64,000 bases of DNA. Origin: Myxococcota bacterium (GTDB lineage Bacteria > Myxococcota_A > UBA9160 > UBA4427). Position numbers and translations under genes: made by a program. The stretch spans positions 1 to 64,000 of the forward strand of contig JAWKRT010000001.1 in NCBI GenBank assembly GCA_041389495.1, in the 5' to 3' direction. Positions 7,905-16,076 of this stretch are shown here, piece by piece. The number at the start of each line of letters is the position of its first letter. Position 1 is the stretch's first letter. Below the pieces are notes generated by a model. That model was not told the origin of the DNA. It saw nothing but the letters and a program-made list of their open reading frames with translations, and ran no database searches.

Positions 7905-9458
7905 CTAGGCGGCGCCGTCCGACGACGCGGCGGCGTCGACCTCGTCGCGCACGAGGCGCACGAACGCCGGCCGCCGCACGGGCGCGGGCCCGCCTTCGAG
8001 CACCTCGCGCACGCGCTCGGACACGGCCTCGAGCTGGTAGCGCGCGGGCGCTCGCTCGAGCGCTCGGCGCTCGACCGCCGCGATCGCGTTGCGGACGGCG
8101 GGGTGCTCGCGGCCGAGCGCGCGGCCGATCTCGGCGAGCGAGGCGTCCGTGAAGCGGCGCGCCAGGAAGATCGCGAGCTGGCGAGGCACGAGCACGTCGC
8201 GCCGCCGCGACCGCGACGACAGCGCCTCGGGCGTCGTCTGGAAGAACTGCGCGACGATGCGGACGACGAGCTCCGGCGTCGGGCGCGGTCGGCGGGCGTC
8301 GGTGGCCGCGCCCTTCGCGGCGAGCACGTCGTGCACGAGGTCGGCGGTGATCGGACGTCGCAGCAGCGATGCGGTCGTCACCACCTGTGCGAGCGCGGCG
8401 TCGAGGTCGCGCACGCTGCCGGGGAACGCCTCGACGAGCAGGTCGACGCACTCGGCCGGAATGCCGACGCCGCCCGCGGCCGCCTTCGCCCGCACGATCT
8501 CCCGGCGGAGCGCCGGGTCGGGGGCCTCGATCGGCGCGACGAAGGCGCGCGCGACGAGGCCGCGGAGCTGGGGCTCGAGCCCGGTGAGCTCGTGCGGCGC
8601 GCGATCGCCCGTCAGCACGACGCGCCCGCCCGCATCGAGCAGCTGCTCGGCGGTGTGGAAGAGCTCCTCCTGCGTGCCGCGCTTGCCGGCGAGGAAGGCG
8701 ACGTCGTCGACGACGAGCACGTCGCAGTGCTCGCGCAGCCTGCGCTTGAACGCCGGCATCGTCTTCGACTTCACCGCCGCGGTGAACGCATTCGTGAAGG
8801 CCTCGGCGGTCGTGTAGCGAGCGCGCTCGCGGATGCGCGCCTCGCTGCAGATCGCGCGCGCGAGGTGCGTCTTCCCCATGCCGGGAGCGCCGTGGAGGTA
8901 GAGGAGGCGCAGCGTGTCGTGGCGCGCGGTCGCGATCGAGAGCGCGGCCTCGCGAGCGAGCGCGTTCGCGGGGCCGACGGCGAAGTCGTCGAAGGTCGGC
9001 TCGGGCGCGACGCTCCGGCGCGCGCGCGGCTCGGCGGGCGTCGCGCGCAGCGCGAGGACGCGCCGCGGAGCCGGCGTCTCCTCCGGGAGTCCGGTCGTCG
9101 CCGACGTCGGTGCGACGCCGTCGTCGGGCCTGCGCTCCGGGGCGTGCGCGGGCGCGCTGCAGGCGCCGAGCACGGCGCGCGCACGGGCGCGCGCGCGGGC
9201 GCGCGCGTCCTCGCATCCGCCGACCTCGACGCGGACGCCGAGCGCGCGCCCGAGCTCCGCCCGCACGGCGGCGACGATGCGCGGAAGCAGCGAATCGCGA
9301 ACGCGGTTTCGGTGGAACGCGGTCGGCGCCAGGAGTCGCAGCTCGTCGTCGCCCGGCTCGAGGACGAGCGGAGCGAGCCACGAGTCGAGCGCGAAGACGG
9401 GCACCTCCGCCGCGAGGCGGTGTAGAACGCCGTCCCAGACCTCGGGGGGAAAGGTCAT
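7905..9458 (-). CDS. dnaA: Chromosomal replication initiator DnaA, divergent
   Basis: The 517-residue protein has the four DnaA domains. An N-terminal oligomerisation domain (VWDGVLHRLAAEVP through FALDSWLAPL) is followed by a low-complexity Ala/Arg linker. The AAA+ domain has Walker A GAPGMGKTHL, Walker B LVVDDVAFLAGK and sensor-1 LTGDRAPHEL. The C-terminal helix-turn-helix reads IGRALGREHPAVRNAI. The usual signature is GGRDHTTV, so the DNA-contacting Asp-His-Thr-Thr is Glu-His-Pro-Ala here. The ATG at 9458 follows a GAAGAGA ribosome site. It could be the main initiator or a paralogue; dnaN, recF, gyrB, rpmH and rnpA are not nearby. Confidence 0.9.
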   Translation of the reverse strand: MTFPPEVWDGVLHRLAAEVPVFALDSWLAPLVLEPGDDELRLLAPTAFHRNRVRDSLLPRIVAAVRAELGRALGVRVEVGGCEDARARARARARAVLGACSAPAHAPERRPDDGVAPTSATTGLPEETPAPRRVLALRATPAEPRARRSVAPEPTFDDFAVGPANALAREAALSIATARHDTLRLLYLHGAPGMGKTHLARAICSEARIRERARYTTAEAFTNAFTAAVKSKTMPAFKRRLREHCDVLVVDDVAFLAGKRGTQEELFHTAEQLLDAGGRVVLTGDRAPHELTGLEPQLRGLVARAFVAPIEAPDPALRREIVRAKAAAGGVGIPAECVDLLVEAFPGSVRDLDAALAQVVTTASLLRRPITADLVHDVLAAKGAATDARRPRPTPELVVRIVAQFFQTTPEALSSRSRRRDVLVPRQLAIFLARRFTDASLAEIGRALGREHPAVRNAIAAVERRALERAPARYQLEAVSERVREVLEGGPAPVRRPAFVRLVRDEVDAAASSDGAA

Positions 9459-9825
9459 GAGATCTCTTCGATTTTTCGGGTTTTTGGACGGTTCCGGCCA
9501 CCTCTCACCAGATATCGCCGGGGCCGTCCGAAACGGAGCGGAGTATCCACAGGACCGGACGATCCCGCAAATTCGATTCTTCGCGAAAACGACACCCGAG
9601 CTACACACGCGCGGATCGCGGCGTTAGGCGCCCCACACCGTCGAGAACCGGCGTTTCGAAGCCCGAACGCGACGGGAATCCGCGAAGTTCGCTGGCGATG
9701 TGGAAGCGAGTTGGAGCGCGATTCGCGCGCGTCGCGCGCGGACGGGCACGAGAATGGAATCTACGGATTCCGACGAATTCCGACGATTTCCTCGCTCGTG
9801 GATGCCATGCGAGGAAGCGCGATGT
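9459..9825. promoter_or_regulatory. Upstream region of dnaA with one near-consensus DnaA box
   Basis: This 367-bp gap lies between the 3' end of the LON-domain gene and the 5' end of dnaA, so it must carry the dnaA promoter. It is less GC-rich than its surroundings, with T-rich pockets near 9470-9485. GTATCCACA at 9543-9551 matches 8 of 9 bases of the classical DnaA box TTATCCACA. I found no cluster of further boxes, so it is better read as a dnaA autoregulatory region than as a demonstrated origin. Confidence 0.45.
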
Positions 9826-10533
9826 TCACTGCAACACGCCCGACCCGGGCGAGTGGCCCGACGCCAGCTCGGCCAACCGGAAGCGCAGCAGACCGACGAG
9901 CTTTTCGTAGCGTTCGAGCACGCGGTCGGCCTCGAGCAGCCCCTGCTTCTCGGACGGCGCGAAGTCGATCGACTGCGCGAACGAGTTGACGAACTCCTCG
10001 TCGCCGAGCCGCTCGAACTGCTGGCGCGCGAAGGCCTCGATGCGGGCCGGCGCGATCCTCGCGAGCAGGTCGCGCATCGCCTGGAGCACGTCGTGGCGCG
10101 CGGCCGCGACGCCGGCGGCGTCCTCCTCCGGGTTCGAATCGGGAACGGACACGACGCGCGCGACGCGGTAGAGCCGCTCGCCGTCGGAAGGCTCCTCGTC
10201 GACGATGCGGAAGCGCGTCGTGCCGGCGAGCACGAGGTTGAACCGACCGCTCGGGAGCGCCTCGAGCTGCTCGATCACGCCCTCGCAGCCGACGTCGAAG
10301 AGCGGAGGGCTCCCGGACATTCCGGCGGTGTGGCTGGGGAGGACGACGGCCATGCCGATCGCGCGCACCCCCTCGTCGCCGGTCGCGTCGCGCACCATCT
10401 GCCGGTAGCGCGGCTCGAAGATGTGGAGCGGCACGCGGACGCGCGGGAAGAGGACGACGTTCTCGAGCGGGAAGAGCGCGAGCGGCCGGGGCTCGCCGGG
10501 CGGAGGCGCGGGCTGCGGCACGTCTTCCGTCAT
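9826..10533 (-). CDS. LON substrate-binding-domain protein
   Basis: The 235-residue protein is a stand-alone Lon N-terminal domain (PUA-like plus helical bundle). It shows LALFPLENVVLFPRVRVPLHIFEPRYRQMV at residues about 17-46, then an FDVGCEGVIEQLEALPSGR motif and a helical C-terminal half (FARQQFERLGDEEFVNSF). It lacks the AAA+ and protease domains of Lon, so it cannot degrade proteins itself. Family members are thought to bind unfolded proteins, but the role is unproven. It lies upstream of dnaA on the same strand, separated by 367 bp, so co-transcription is uncertain. Confidence 0.88.
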   Translation of the reverse strand: MTEDVPQPAPPPGEPRPLALFPLENVVLFPRVRVPLHIFEPRYRQMVRDATGDEGVRAIGMAVVLPSHTAGMSGSPPLFDVGCEGVIEQLEALPSGRFNLVLAGTTRFRIVDEEPSDGERLYRVARVVSVPDSNPEEDAAGVAAARHDVLQAMRDLLARIAPARIEAFARQQFERLGDEEFVNSFAQSIDFAPSEKQGLLEADRVLERYEKLVGLLRFRLAELASGHSPGSGVLQ

Positions 10534-10613
10534 CGCGGCGAGGGTAGCTTCCGACCCGGCGATATCTCGCGGCCTTGACGCGCCCGTGCGGCGTCGGAAG
10601 ACTCGCCCGGCGC

Positions 10614-11135
10614 GTGACGGGGCGAGTCCGGCGACAGCGCGAGAACCGGGAGACGATCGAGCGCCTCAACCGCGACGCGCTCGAGATCGCGCGTCGGTTC
10701 GCGCTGCGGTACCGCTGCATCGAGGCCGAGCGCGCCAACGTGAAGCGCCGCTACGGCATCTGCTACTCCGACGGCACGATCCGCATCCGCCTGCGCCACG
10801 CCACGAGCGGCGAGCTGCTCAAGTACTCGAGTCTCGTGAACACCCTGTGCCACGAGCTCGCGCACCTGCGTCACTTCGATCACAGCCCGCGCTTCCACCG
10901 CTTCTATCGCGAGCTGCTCGCGTGGGCGAAGCGGGCGCAGATCTACCGGCCCGCCCGCACAGCGCTCGTGGCGCCCGTCGTCGGCGCACCCGCTCCGCTG
11001 CGCGCGGCGCGCGACGTTCCGTCGCTTCGCGATGCCTGGGCTGCCGAGCGCGCGCGACGGGCCGCGAGCGAGGCACCGCCGCCCGCGGCGGCCTCGGGGT
11101 CGCGCGGTCCGGAGCAGCTGAGCTTGTTCGGGTAG
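10614..11135 (+). CDS. YgjP/SprT-like zinc metallopeptidase-domain protein
   Basis: The core motif CHELAHLRHFDHSPRFHRFY is an HExxH zinc site with a third histidine downstream, as in YgjP-like (DUF45) and SprT-type gluzincins. The conserved KRRYGICYSDGTIRIRL strand precedes it. The C-terminal 60 residues are Ala/Pro-rich and end in PEQLSLFG, which resembles a beta-clamp-type QLxLF peptide; that reading is speculative. I chose GTG 10614, with GGAAG about 12 bp upstream; a TTG at 10575 is the alternative. The substrate is unknown. Confidence 0.8.
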   Translation: MTGRVRRQRENRETIERLNRDALEIARRFALRYRCIEAERANVKRRYGICYSDGTIRIRLRHATSGELLKYSSLVNTLCHELAHLRHFDHSPRFHRFYRELLAWAKRAQIYRPARTALVAPVVGAPAPLRAARDVPSLRDAWAAERARRAASEAPPPAAASGSRGPEQLSLFG

Positions 11136-11146
11136 GAGGGCGGCGA

Positions 11147-11362
11147 CTACTCGGCGATCGCGTCGTAGTCTTCGAGCGTGTTGGGGCCCGAGACGACTTC
11201 GACCACGATGTTGTCGCACGCGATCGACTTGTCGAGCAGCTCGCGCAGCATGCCAGCGACGGTGAGCTCGTCGTACTCGGCGAGCGCATCTTCGAGCCCG
11301 CTGCCGGAGACGGTGAACTCCACGGTGGCCTTGATGCGGGCCTCTTTTGCTTCCGTGTCCAT
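11147..11362 (-). CDS. Small acidic protein, unknown function
   Basis: This 71-residue protein begins MDTEAKEARIKATVEFTV and ends DAIAE. It is acidic, has no membrane segment and no cysteine pair (one cysteine), and reads as alternating strands and helices. A GGAGA ribosome site sits 8 bp before the ATG at 11362, and codon bias fits a real gene. No family is recognised. It converges on the metallopeptidase gene with an 11-bp gap and is preceded by an AT-richer leader region of about 300 bp. Confidence 0.6.
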   Translation of the reverse strand: MDTEAKEARIKATVEFTVSGSGLEDALAEYDELTVAGMLRELLDKSIACDNIVVEVVSGPNTLEDYDAIAE

Positions 11363-11669
11363 TCGGCTGTCTCCTGACCTCGGTGTCGGCGGTTACGGTG
11401 CCGCGATTCCCGACGGGGTTCCGGCGGCTCGGCGATTTCGCATCTCGAAGCCCGGAGTGGGGAGGGCTCGCGGACTCGCTCCGGCGCGAGGGTGGCGGTG
11501 GGCGGGGCCGCGACGTGCCGGGAGCGCGGGTCGATCGGGAAAGTCGCGCTAAGTACCTGATTCCAAAGGATAATTTAGCAACAGGGCGGGAAGGATACAC
11601 CACGGTCTGGGGCCCGGCTATGGAAAAAGCGGTGGAAATCTGCGCGGATTCGGCGCGCTCTGCCCTCCG
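11363..11669. other. Gene-free region with an AT-richer core
   Basis: No convincing coding sequence is present in these 307 bp. Bases about 11555-11640 are clearly richer in A/T than anything nearby and include TTGCTA and TATCC-like elements on the minus strand. This probably marks the promoter and leader of the 71-residue gene, but I cannot assign a -35/-10 pair with confidence. Confidence 0.4.
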
Positions 11670-12158
11670 TCACCGCCCCTTGGTCGCATCGCGACGCGCC
11701 ACGTCTTCGCGCGCGTACATCGCGATCAGCGCGGCCGAGCCGGCGAGGACCACCCCGAAGATCACGCGCGAGGCCTGGTGGAGGTGGGCGAAACGCTCGG
11801 CCGCGCCGGCCGGCGTCGCCGGTCCGAAGGTGCTCGGGCGCATCCCGCCGATCGCGGCCGTGATGCCGAACTCGGTGAAGGCGCAGAGCGCGGCCAGGAC
11901 GGCGGCCGTCCACGCGAGCATGCGCCGCTCGCCCTGTGCGATCGCGATCGCAAACAGTGCGGTGCCGGCGACGAGCCCATAGAGATGGAGCGCCCGCAGC
12001 AGCGGGCTCACGAGTCGCCCGGCCTCGAGGCCGGACGGCAGGACGCGGAAGGCGATCGGTGCGACCGCGAACGCGAAGAGCGCCCACGACCCGAACCAGC
12101 CGCCGAGCAGCAGCCAGCGCAGGGTCCGCAGCCCGATGGCCGGCTCACGCCGCGGCAC
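11670..12158 (-). CDS. DUF4149-like four-helix membrane protein
   Basis: The 162-residue protein has four membrane helices: WLLLGGWFGSWALFAF, a helix starting LYGLVAGTALFAIAIAQGE, LAWTAAVLAALCAF and IFGVVLAGSAALIAMY. The pattern resembles DUF4149/TMEM205-like proteins of unknown function. GTG 12158 has GGGGG 4-8 bases upstream. An upstream ATG at 12257 would add about 33 basic, low-complexity residues and is less likely. It lies 146 bp or more downstream of thiC on the same strand, separated by a hairpin. Confidence 0.65.
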   Translation of the reverse strand: MPRREPAIGLRTLRWLLLGGWFGSWALFAFAVAPIAFRVLPSGLEAGRLVSPLLRALHLYGLVAGTALFAIAIAQGERRMLAWTAAVLAALCAFTEFGITAAIGGMRPSTFGPATPAGAAERFAHLHQASRVIFGVVLAGSAALIAMYAREDVARRDATKGR

Positions 12159-12331
12159 GGAGCCCCCGCGCCCCGTCGCGCGCACGGCGCCAGGCGGCGC
12201 GTCCTGCACTCGTCGTGCGCTCGCCCGGGCTCGCAGATCGTGCGCAGGAGCGCTCAAGCCCGGTGCGCGACGGCCGACAAGTGCGGGCAGCTGGATCGGA
12301 GTCGAGCCAGGGGGGGGAGACTCCGACGGGA

Positions 12332-12366
12332 CGGCCCGGGACGATGAGTCCCGGGCCGCTTTCGTT
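12332..12366 (+). terminator. Strong hairpin with short T-rich tail
   Basis: CGGCCCGGGAC at 12332-12342 pairs perfectly with GTCCCGGGCCG at 12348-12358 around a 5-base loop (GATGA). The T-rich tail CTTTCGTTT is on the plus-strand side. It sits just past the thiC stop, so it may also end thiC transcripts on the minus strand, though that side lacks a T tract. Confidence 0.65.
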
Positions 12367-12404
12367 TGCGCGGCCCGCCATCTCGCGAGTGCGACGCCGC
12401 CCGC

Positions 12405-14288
12405 TCAGCCGAGCGAGGCGGCATCGGCCGCCGGGTCGATCGGCTCGAGCGTCACCGGATCGAGCTTCCGCGACTGCAGCTCGCGCGCCGCGTCCTCGTC
12501 GGCGACGTCGCTGTGGCAGGCCGCCTTCGCGGCGCGCGCGCCGACCGCGGCGCGCGTCTTGCTCGCGAGCCGGTGGATCTCCGCCGGCGACAGCACGCCG
12601 CGCTGCTCGAGGATGGCGCGCTGCTCGCCCGTCAACGCGAGCGACACCTTCGGTGCGTCCCACGCGTACGCGGCCTCCTTGCCCGACGCGAACTCGACGA
12701 TCTCCTTGCTGATGCGCACCGAGCACCAGTCGTGCCCGCACATCGCGCAGAAGTCGGTGTCGACGTCGAGATCCTCGTCGTGGTACGCGCGCGCGGTGTC
12801 CGGGTCGAACGACAGCTCGAAGTGCTTCTCCCAGTTGAGCGCGGCGCGCGCCTTCGTGAGCTCGTCGTCGCGGTCGCGCGCGCCCGGGATGCCGAGTGCG
12901 ACGTCGGCCGCGTGCGCCGCGATCCGGTACGCGACGCAGCCCTGCTTGACGTCGTCCTTCTTGGGCAGGCCGAGGTGCTCCTTCGGCGTCACGTAGCAGA
13001 GCATCGCCGCGCCGTGGTACGCGGCGGCGGTCGCGCCGATCGCGCTCCCGATGTGGTCGTAGCCCGGGAAGATGTCGGTCACGAGCGGCCCGAGCACGTA
13101 GAACGGCGCCCCGTGGCACAGCTGCCGCTGCAGCTTCATGTTGAACTCGATCTGGTCGAACGGCACGTGACCCGGGCCCTCGACCATCACCTGGCAGCCG
13201 TGCCGCCACGCGCGCTCGGTGAGCTCGCCGAGCACCTGCAGCTCGCCGAGCTGCGCCGCGTCGGTCGCGTCCGCGAGCCCGCCCGGCCGCAGCCCGTCGC
13301 CGATCGAGAACGTCACGTCGAAGCGCCGCAGGACGTCGCAGATCTCGTCCCAGATCGCGTACATCAGGTTCTCGGCGCGGTGGTGGATCATCCACTTCGC
13401 GAGCAGCGAGCCGCCGCGCGACACGATGCCGATCGCGCGTTTCGCGACGAGCGGGAGGTGCTCGCGCAGCACGCCCGCGTGGATCGTGAAGTAGTCGACG
13501 CCCTGCCGCGCCTGGTGCTCGAGCGCCTCGAGCACGATCGCCGGCGTGAGGTCCTCGACCTTGCGGCCGAGGATCATCGAGTAGATGGGTACCGTGCCGA
13601 TCGGCACGCGCGCGTTCGCGACGATGGCCTCGCGCGTCGCGTCGAGGTCGCCGCCCGTCGAGAGGTCCATCACGGTGTCGGCCTCCCAGCGCTCGGCCCA
13701 CCGGAGCTTCTCGACCTCGGCATCCGTGCCGCTCGACACCGGCGACGCGCCCATGTTCGCGTTCACCTTCGTCTTGCTGGCGCGCCCGATCGCCATCGGG
13801 TCGAGCGCGTGCGCGAGGTGGACGCGGTTGGCCGGGATGACCATGCGGCCGCACGCGACCTCGTCGCGCACCTGCTCGGGCGTGAGGTGCGGCTCGCGCT
13901 CGGCGACGCGGCGCATCTCGGGCGTCACGACGCCGAGCCGCGCGTGCTCGAGCTGCGTCACGGGCGCGAACCCGGGCGGCGGGTCGAAGCGGTAGGCGTT
14001 CTCGGGCGCGAGCGGGCCGGCCTGCGGCGCGGGCTCGGCGCGGCGCGTGCCGTCGGCGCGCTCCGTCCAGCCCGGCGGCATGAAGTCCCAGGCCGTCTTC
14101 TCCGAGGGCGCGGGCATGCCCGGCGTGTCGGGCGAGCTGAAGGTGCGCGCGCCGCCGACCTCCGCGCGGTTCGCGAAGCTGCCGGGCGTCGTGCCGACCC
14201 CGCGCGACGAAGGGTTGCCGCCCACCGCGGGCAGCGCGTACGACGCGGAGCGCGGGGACGGTGCGGGAGCGGTGCGGTCGCGGGACAT
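12405..14288 (-). CDS. thiC: Phosphomethylpyrimidine synthase
   Basis: ThiC is the radical-SAM enzyme that rearranges aminoimidazole ribotide to HMP-phosphate, the pyrimidine half of thiamine. The 627-residue sequence has the conserved KTKVNANMG, ADTVMDLSTGGD, MVEGPGHVP and YVTPKEHLGLP blocks. The C-terminal cluster motif C-x2-C-x4-C appears as CAMCGHDWC. Length and start are standard for the family; the ATG at 14288 has a strong GAGGAGGG site. Expression is almost certainly controlled by the TPP riboswitch in the leader. No other thiamine genes lie nearby. Confidence 0.97.
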   Translation of the reverse strand: MSRDRTAPAPSPRSASYALPAVGGNPSSRGVGTTPGSFANRAEVGGARTFSSPDTPGMPAPSEKTAWDFMPPGWTERADGTRRAEPAPQAGPLAPENAYRFDPPPGFAPVTQLEHARLGVVTPEMRRVAEREPHLTPEQVRDEVACGRMVIPANRVHLAHALDPMAIGRASKTKVNANMGASPVSSGTDAEVEKLRWAERWEADTVMDLSTGGDLDATREAIVANARVPIGTVPIYSMILGRKVEDLTPAIVLEALEHQARQGVDYFTIHAGVLREHLPLVAKRAIGIVSRGGSLLAKWMIHHRAENLMYAIWDEICDVLRRFDVTFSIGDGLRPGGLADATDAAQLGELQVLGELTERAWRHGCQVMVEGPGHVPFDQIEFNMKLQRQLCHGAPFYVLGPLVTDIFPGYDHIGSAIGATAAAYHGAAMLCYVTPKEHLGLPKKDDVKQGCVAYRIAAHAADVALGIPGARDRDDELTKARAALNWEKHFELSFDPDTARAYHDEDLDVDTDFCAMCGHDWCSVRISKEIVEFASGKEAAYAWDAPKVSLALTGEQRAILEQRGVLSPAEIHRLASKTRAAVGARAAKAACHSDVADEDAARELQSRKLDPVTLEPIDPAADAASLG

Positions 14289-14400
14289 GGCGGCCCTCCT
14301 CTGCGCCGCGCCGCCGCCGCGCGCGCTGCTCGCGGGAGAGCGCGCGGGGGAGGGGCGGGCGCGGCGTGCAACGGAGCGCCGCGAGGCGGTGCCAGCCGAG

Positions 14401-14520
14401 CCCTTCCCTACGCTCGCCGGCCTCGCGCGCGCCGAGCGCCGCGTGGACGGCCGAGATCAGGTTCGAGGAGTGTGCTCTCAGGCCCGCGCCGCGCCCTGCG
14501 AGCGCGCCGGACCACCCCCG
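14401..14520 (-). promoter_or_regulatory. TPP riboswitch (THI element) of thiC
   Basis: On the minus strand the thiC leader contains the conserved THI-box segments in order: GGGGGTGG near 14513-14519, CTGAGA at 14476-14481, GAACCTGAT at about 14456-14464, and GCGTAGGGA at 14405-14413. These bind the pyrimidine and pyrophosphate of TPP. The arm between GATCT and GCGTAGGG is about 40 nt, well above the usual dozen, so P5 is extended. Downstream, CCCCTCCCCC (14346-14355) could pair with the GAGGAGGG ribosome site (14294-14301), which suggests translational control; that part is inference. Confidence 0.92.
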
Positions 14521-14625
14521 GGCTCCGTCGTCGGCGGAGACTATCACGCGGTGCGTGGCCATGCCGCGACGCGGTCACGTACAGTTGCGCGCCTCGCACG
14601 AGCGGACACCGACGGGAGAGACGAC

Positions 14626-15396
14626 ATGGCAGCAGCAGCGGGCGCGGCGCGCTTCGAGGGCAGGGTCGCGCTGATCACGGGAGCGGCATCGGGCATGGGG
14701 CGCGCGTGCGCGCTCCTCTTCGCGCGCGAGGGCGCGTCGGTGTTCGGGCTCGACATCAACGAGAAGGGCCTGGCCGAGACGGCGGCGCTCGTGAGCGAGG
14801 CGGGCGGGAAGTTCGAGGGCGCGGTGTTCGACGTCTCGCGCCAGGGCGAGTGCGCCGCCGCCGTCCAGCGCGCCGTCGACGCGTTCGGGAAGCTCGACGT
14901 GCTGCTGAACGTCGCCGGCATCGCCCCGCTCGGCCACATGAAGGACGTGACCGAGGAGCAGTGGAACCGCGTGCTCGGCGTCAACACGTCGAGCGTCTTC
15001 TTCCTGTCGCAGGCCGCGATGCCGCACCTGCTCGCGAGCCAGGGGAACATCGTCAACGTCGCGTCGAACGCCGGCCTCATGGGGCAGGCCTACAGCGTGC
15101 CCTACTGCGCGAGCAAGGGCGCGGTCGTCAACATGACCCGCGCGATGGCGATGGAGTTCATGAAGTCGCGCGTCCGCATCAACTGCGTGTGCCCGGCCGG
15201 CACGAAGACGGCCATCACGGCGAACGCCTCGCTCCCCGAGGACGTGAACCCGCAGCTGCTCGGCCGCTTCGTCGGCATGCGCGGCATGTCGGACGCCGAG
15301 GAGATCGCCGAGGCGATCGCGTTCGTCGCCTCCGACGCGGCCAGGAGCTTCCACGGCAGCATCCTGAGCGTCGACCGCGGCGTGACGGCCGGCTGA
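14626..15396 (+). CDS. Short-chain dehydrogenase/reductase (SDR)
   Basis: This 256-residue classical SDR has the cofactor loop TGAASGMG, an NVAG motif (LLNVAGIAP), the catalytic serine region VNVASNAG, and the YxxxK pair in YCASK. The acidic residue after beta-2 (LDINEKG) favours NAD(H). It oxidises or reduces an alcohol/ketone that cannot be named from sequence. ATG 14626 follows GGGAGAG. It is transcribed divergently from thiC, and its stop overlaps the next start as TGATG. Confidence 0.9.
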   Translation: MAAAAGAARFEGRVALITGAASGMGRACALLFAREGASVFGLDINEKGLAETAALVSEAGGKFEGAVFDVSRQGECAAAVQRAVDAFGKLDVLLNVAGIAPLGHMKDVTEEQWNRVLGVNTSSVFFLSQAAMPHLLASQGNIVNVASNAGLMGQAYSVPYCASKGAVVNMTRAMAMEFMKSRVRINCVCPAGTKTAITANASLPEDVNPQLLGRFVGMRGMSDAEEIAEAIAFVASDAARSFHGSILSVDRGVTAG

Positions 15397-16031
15397 TGCG
15401 ACGCGCCGGCCAGGAGGTGCGCCGACGGCAGACGTCCGCGTCGCGCGTGGCGGCGCTCGCGTTCGCGCTCGTGGCGGCGTTCGCGCTCGCCGCGTGCGAC
15501 CGCAACGTCGAGCCGTTCGACCCCGACGAGCAGCCCTCGCAGCCCGACCTCGCGCGCATCTTTCCCGAGGCGGAGAGCGCCGGCGGCCCGGGCGGCGCGA
15601 GCGCGGCGCCCGCGATGCCGCCCGCGCCGGGGGGTGCGACGCGCGGCAACGCGGCGAACGGTGCGGCCGGCGCGCAGGGCGCGGGCGCGCCCATCCGCGG
15701 CCGCGTCGAGGTCGCCGAGGCCGCGCGCGGCGCGGCGCCCGCGCGCGCCACGCTGTTCGTGATCGCGCGTCGCGCGGGCGCGGCCGGCGGCCCGCCGCTC
15801 GCCGTGCTCCGCCTTCCCGACCCGACCTTCCCGCTCGACTTCGAGATCGGCCCCGAGAACGCGATGATCGCCGGCATGCCCTTCGCCGGGGACATCGCGC
15901 TCACCGCGCGCCTCGACGCCGACGGCGACGCGATGACGCGCGGGCCGAGCGACCTCACCGGCGCGCTCGCGAGCCCCGTCCAGCCCGGCGCGACCGGCGT
16001 GCGGATCGAGCTCGGAGCGGCCGCGCCGTAG
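15396..16031 (+). CDS. Lipoprotein with CcmI C-terminal-like domain
   Basis: The 211-residue protein starts with a signal sequence ending in the lipobox LAAC (residue about 37), followed by a Gly/Ala/Pro linker. The last 100 residues (ATLFVIARRAG, PPLAVLRLPDPTFPLDF, ALTARLDADGDAM, SDLTG) match the beta-rich C-terminal domain of the cytochrome c maturation protein CcmI/CycH, which delivers apocytochrome c. The TPR part of CcmI is missing. Translational coupling to the SDR by TGATG is seen. Its role in cytochrome maturation is inferred from the domain only. Confidence 0.72.
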   Translation: MRRAGQEVRRRQTSASRVAALAFALVAAFALAACDRNVEPFDPDEQPSQPDLARIFPEAESAGGPGGASAAPAMPPAPGGATRGNAANGAAGAQGAGAPIRGRVEVAEAARGAAPARATLFVIARRAGAAGGPPLAVLRLPDPTFPLDFEIGPENAMIAGMPFAGDIALTARLDADGDAMTRGPSDLTGALASPVQPGATGVRIELGAAAP

Positions 16032-16076
16032 ACCGGGGACTGGCGTCGCGGCGCGCGCCGCGACCGGAGGTGGCTC

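Noticed and set aside
12332..12366. Reading the hairpin as a second riboswitch
   Set aside because: It is a simple perfect stem with a T-rich tail and sits past the thiC stop, so a terminator is sufficient.
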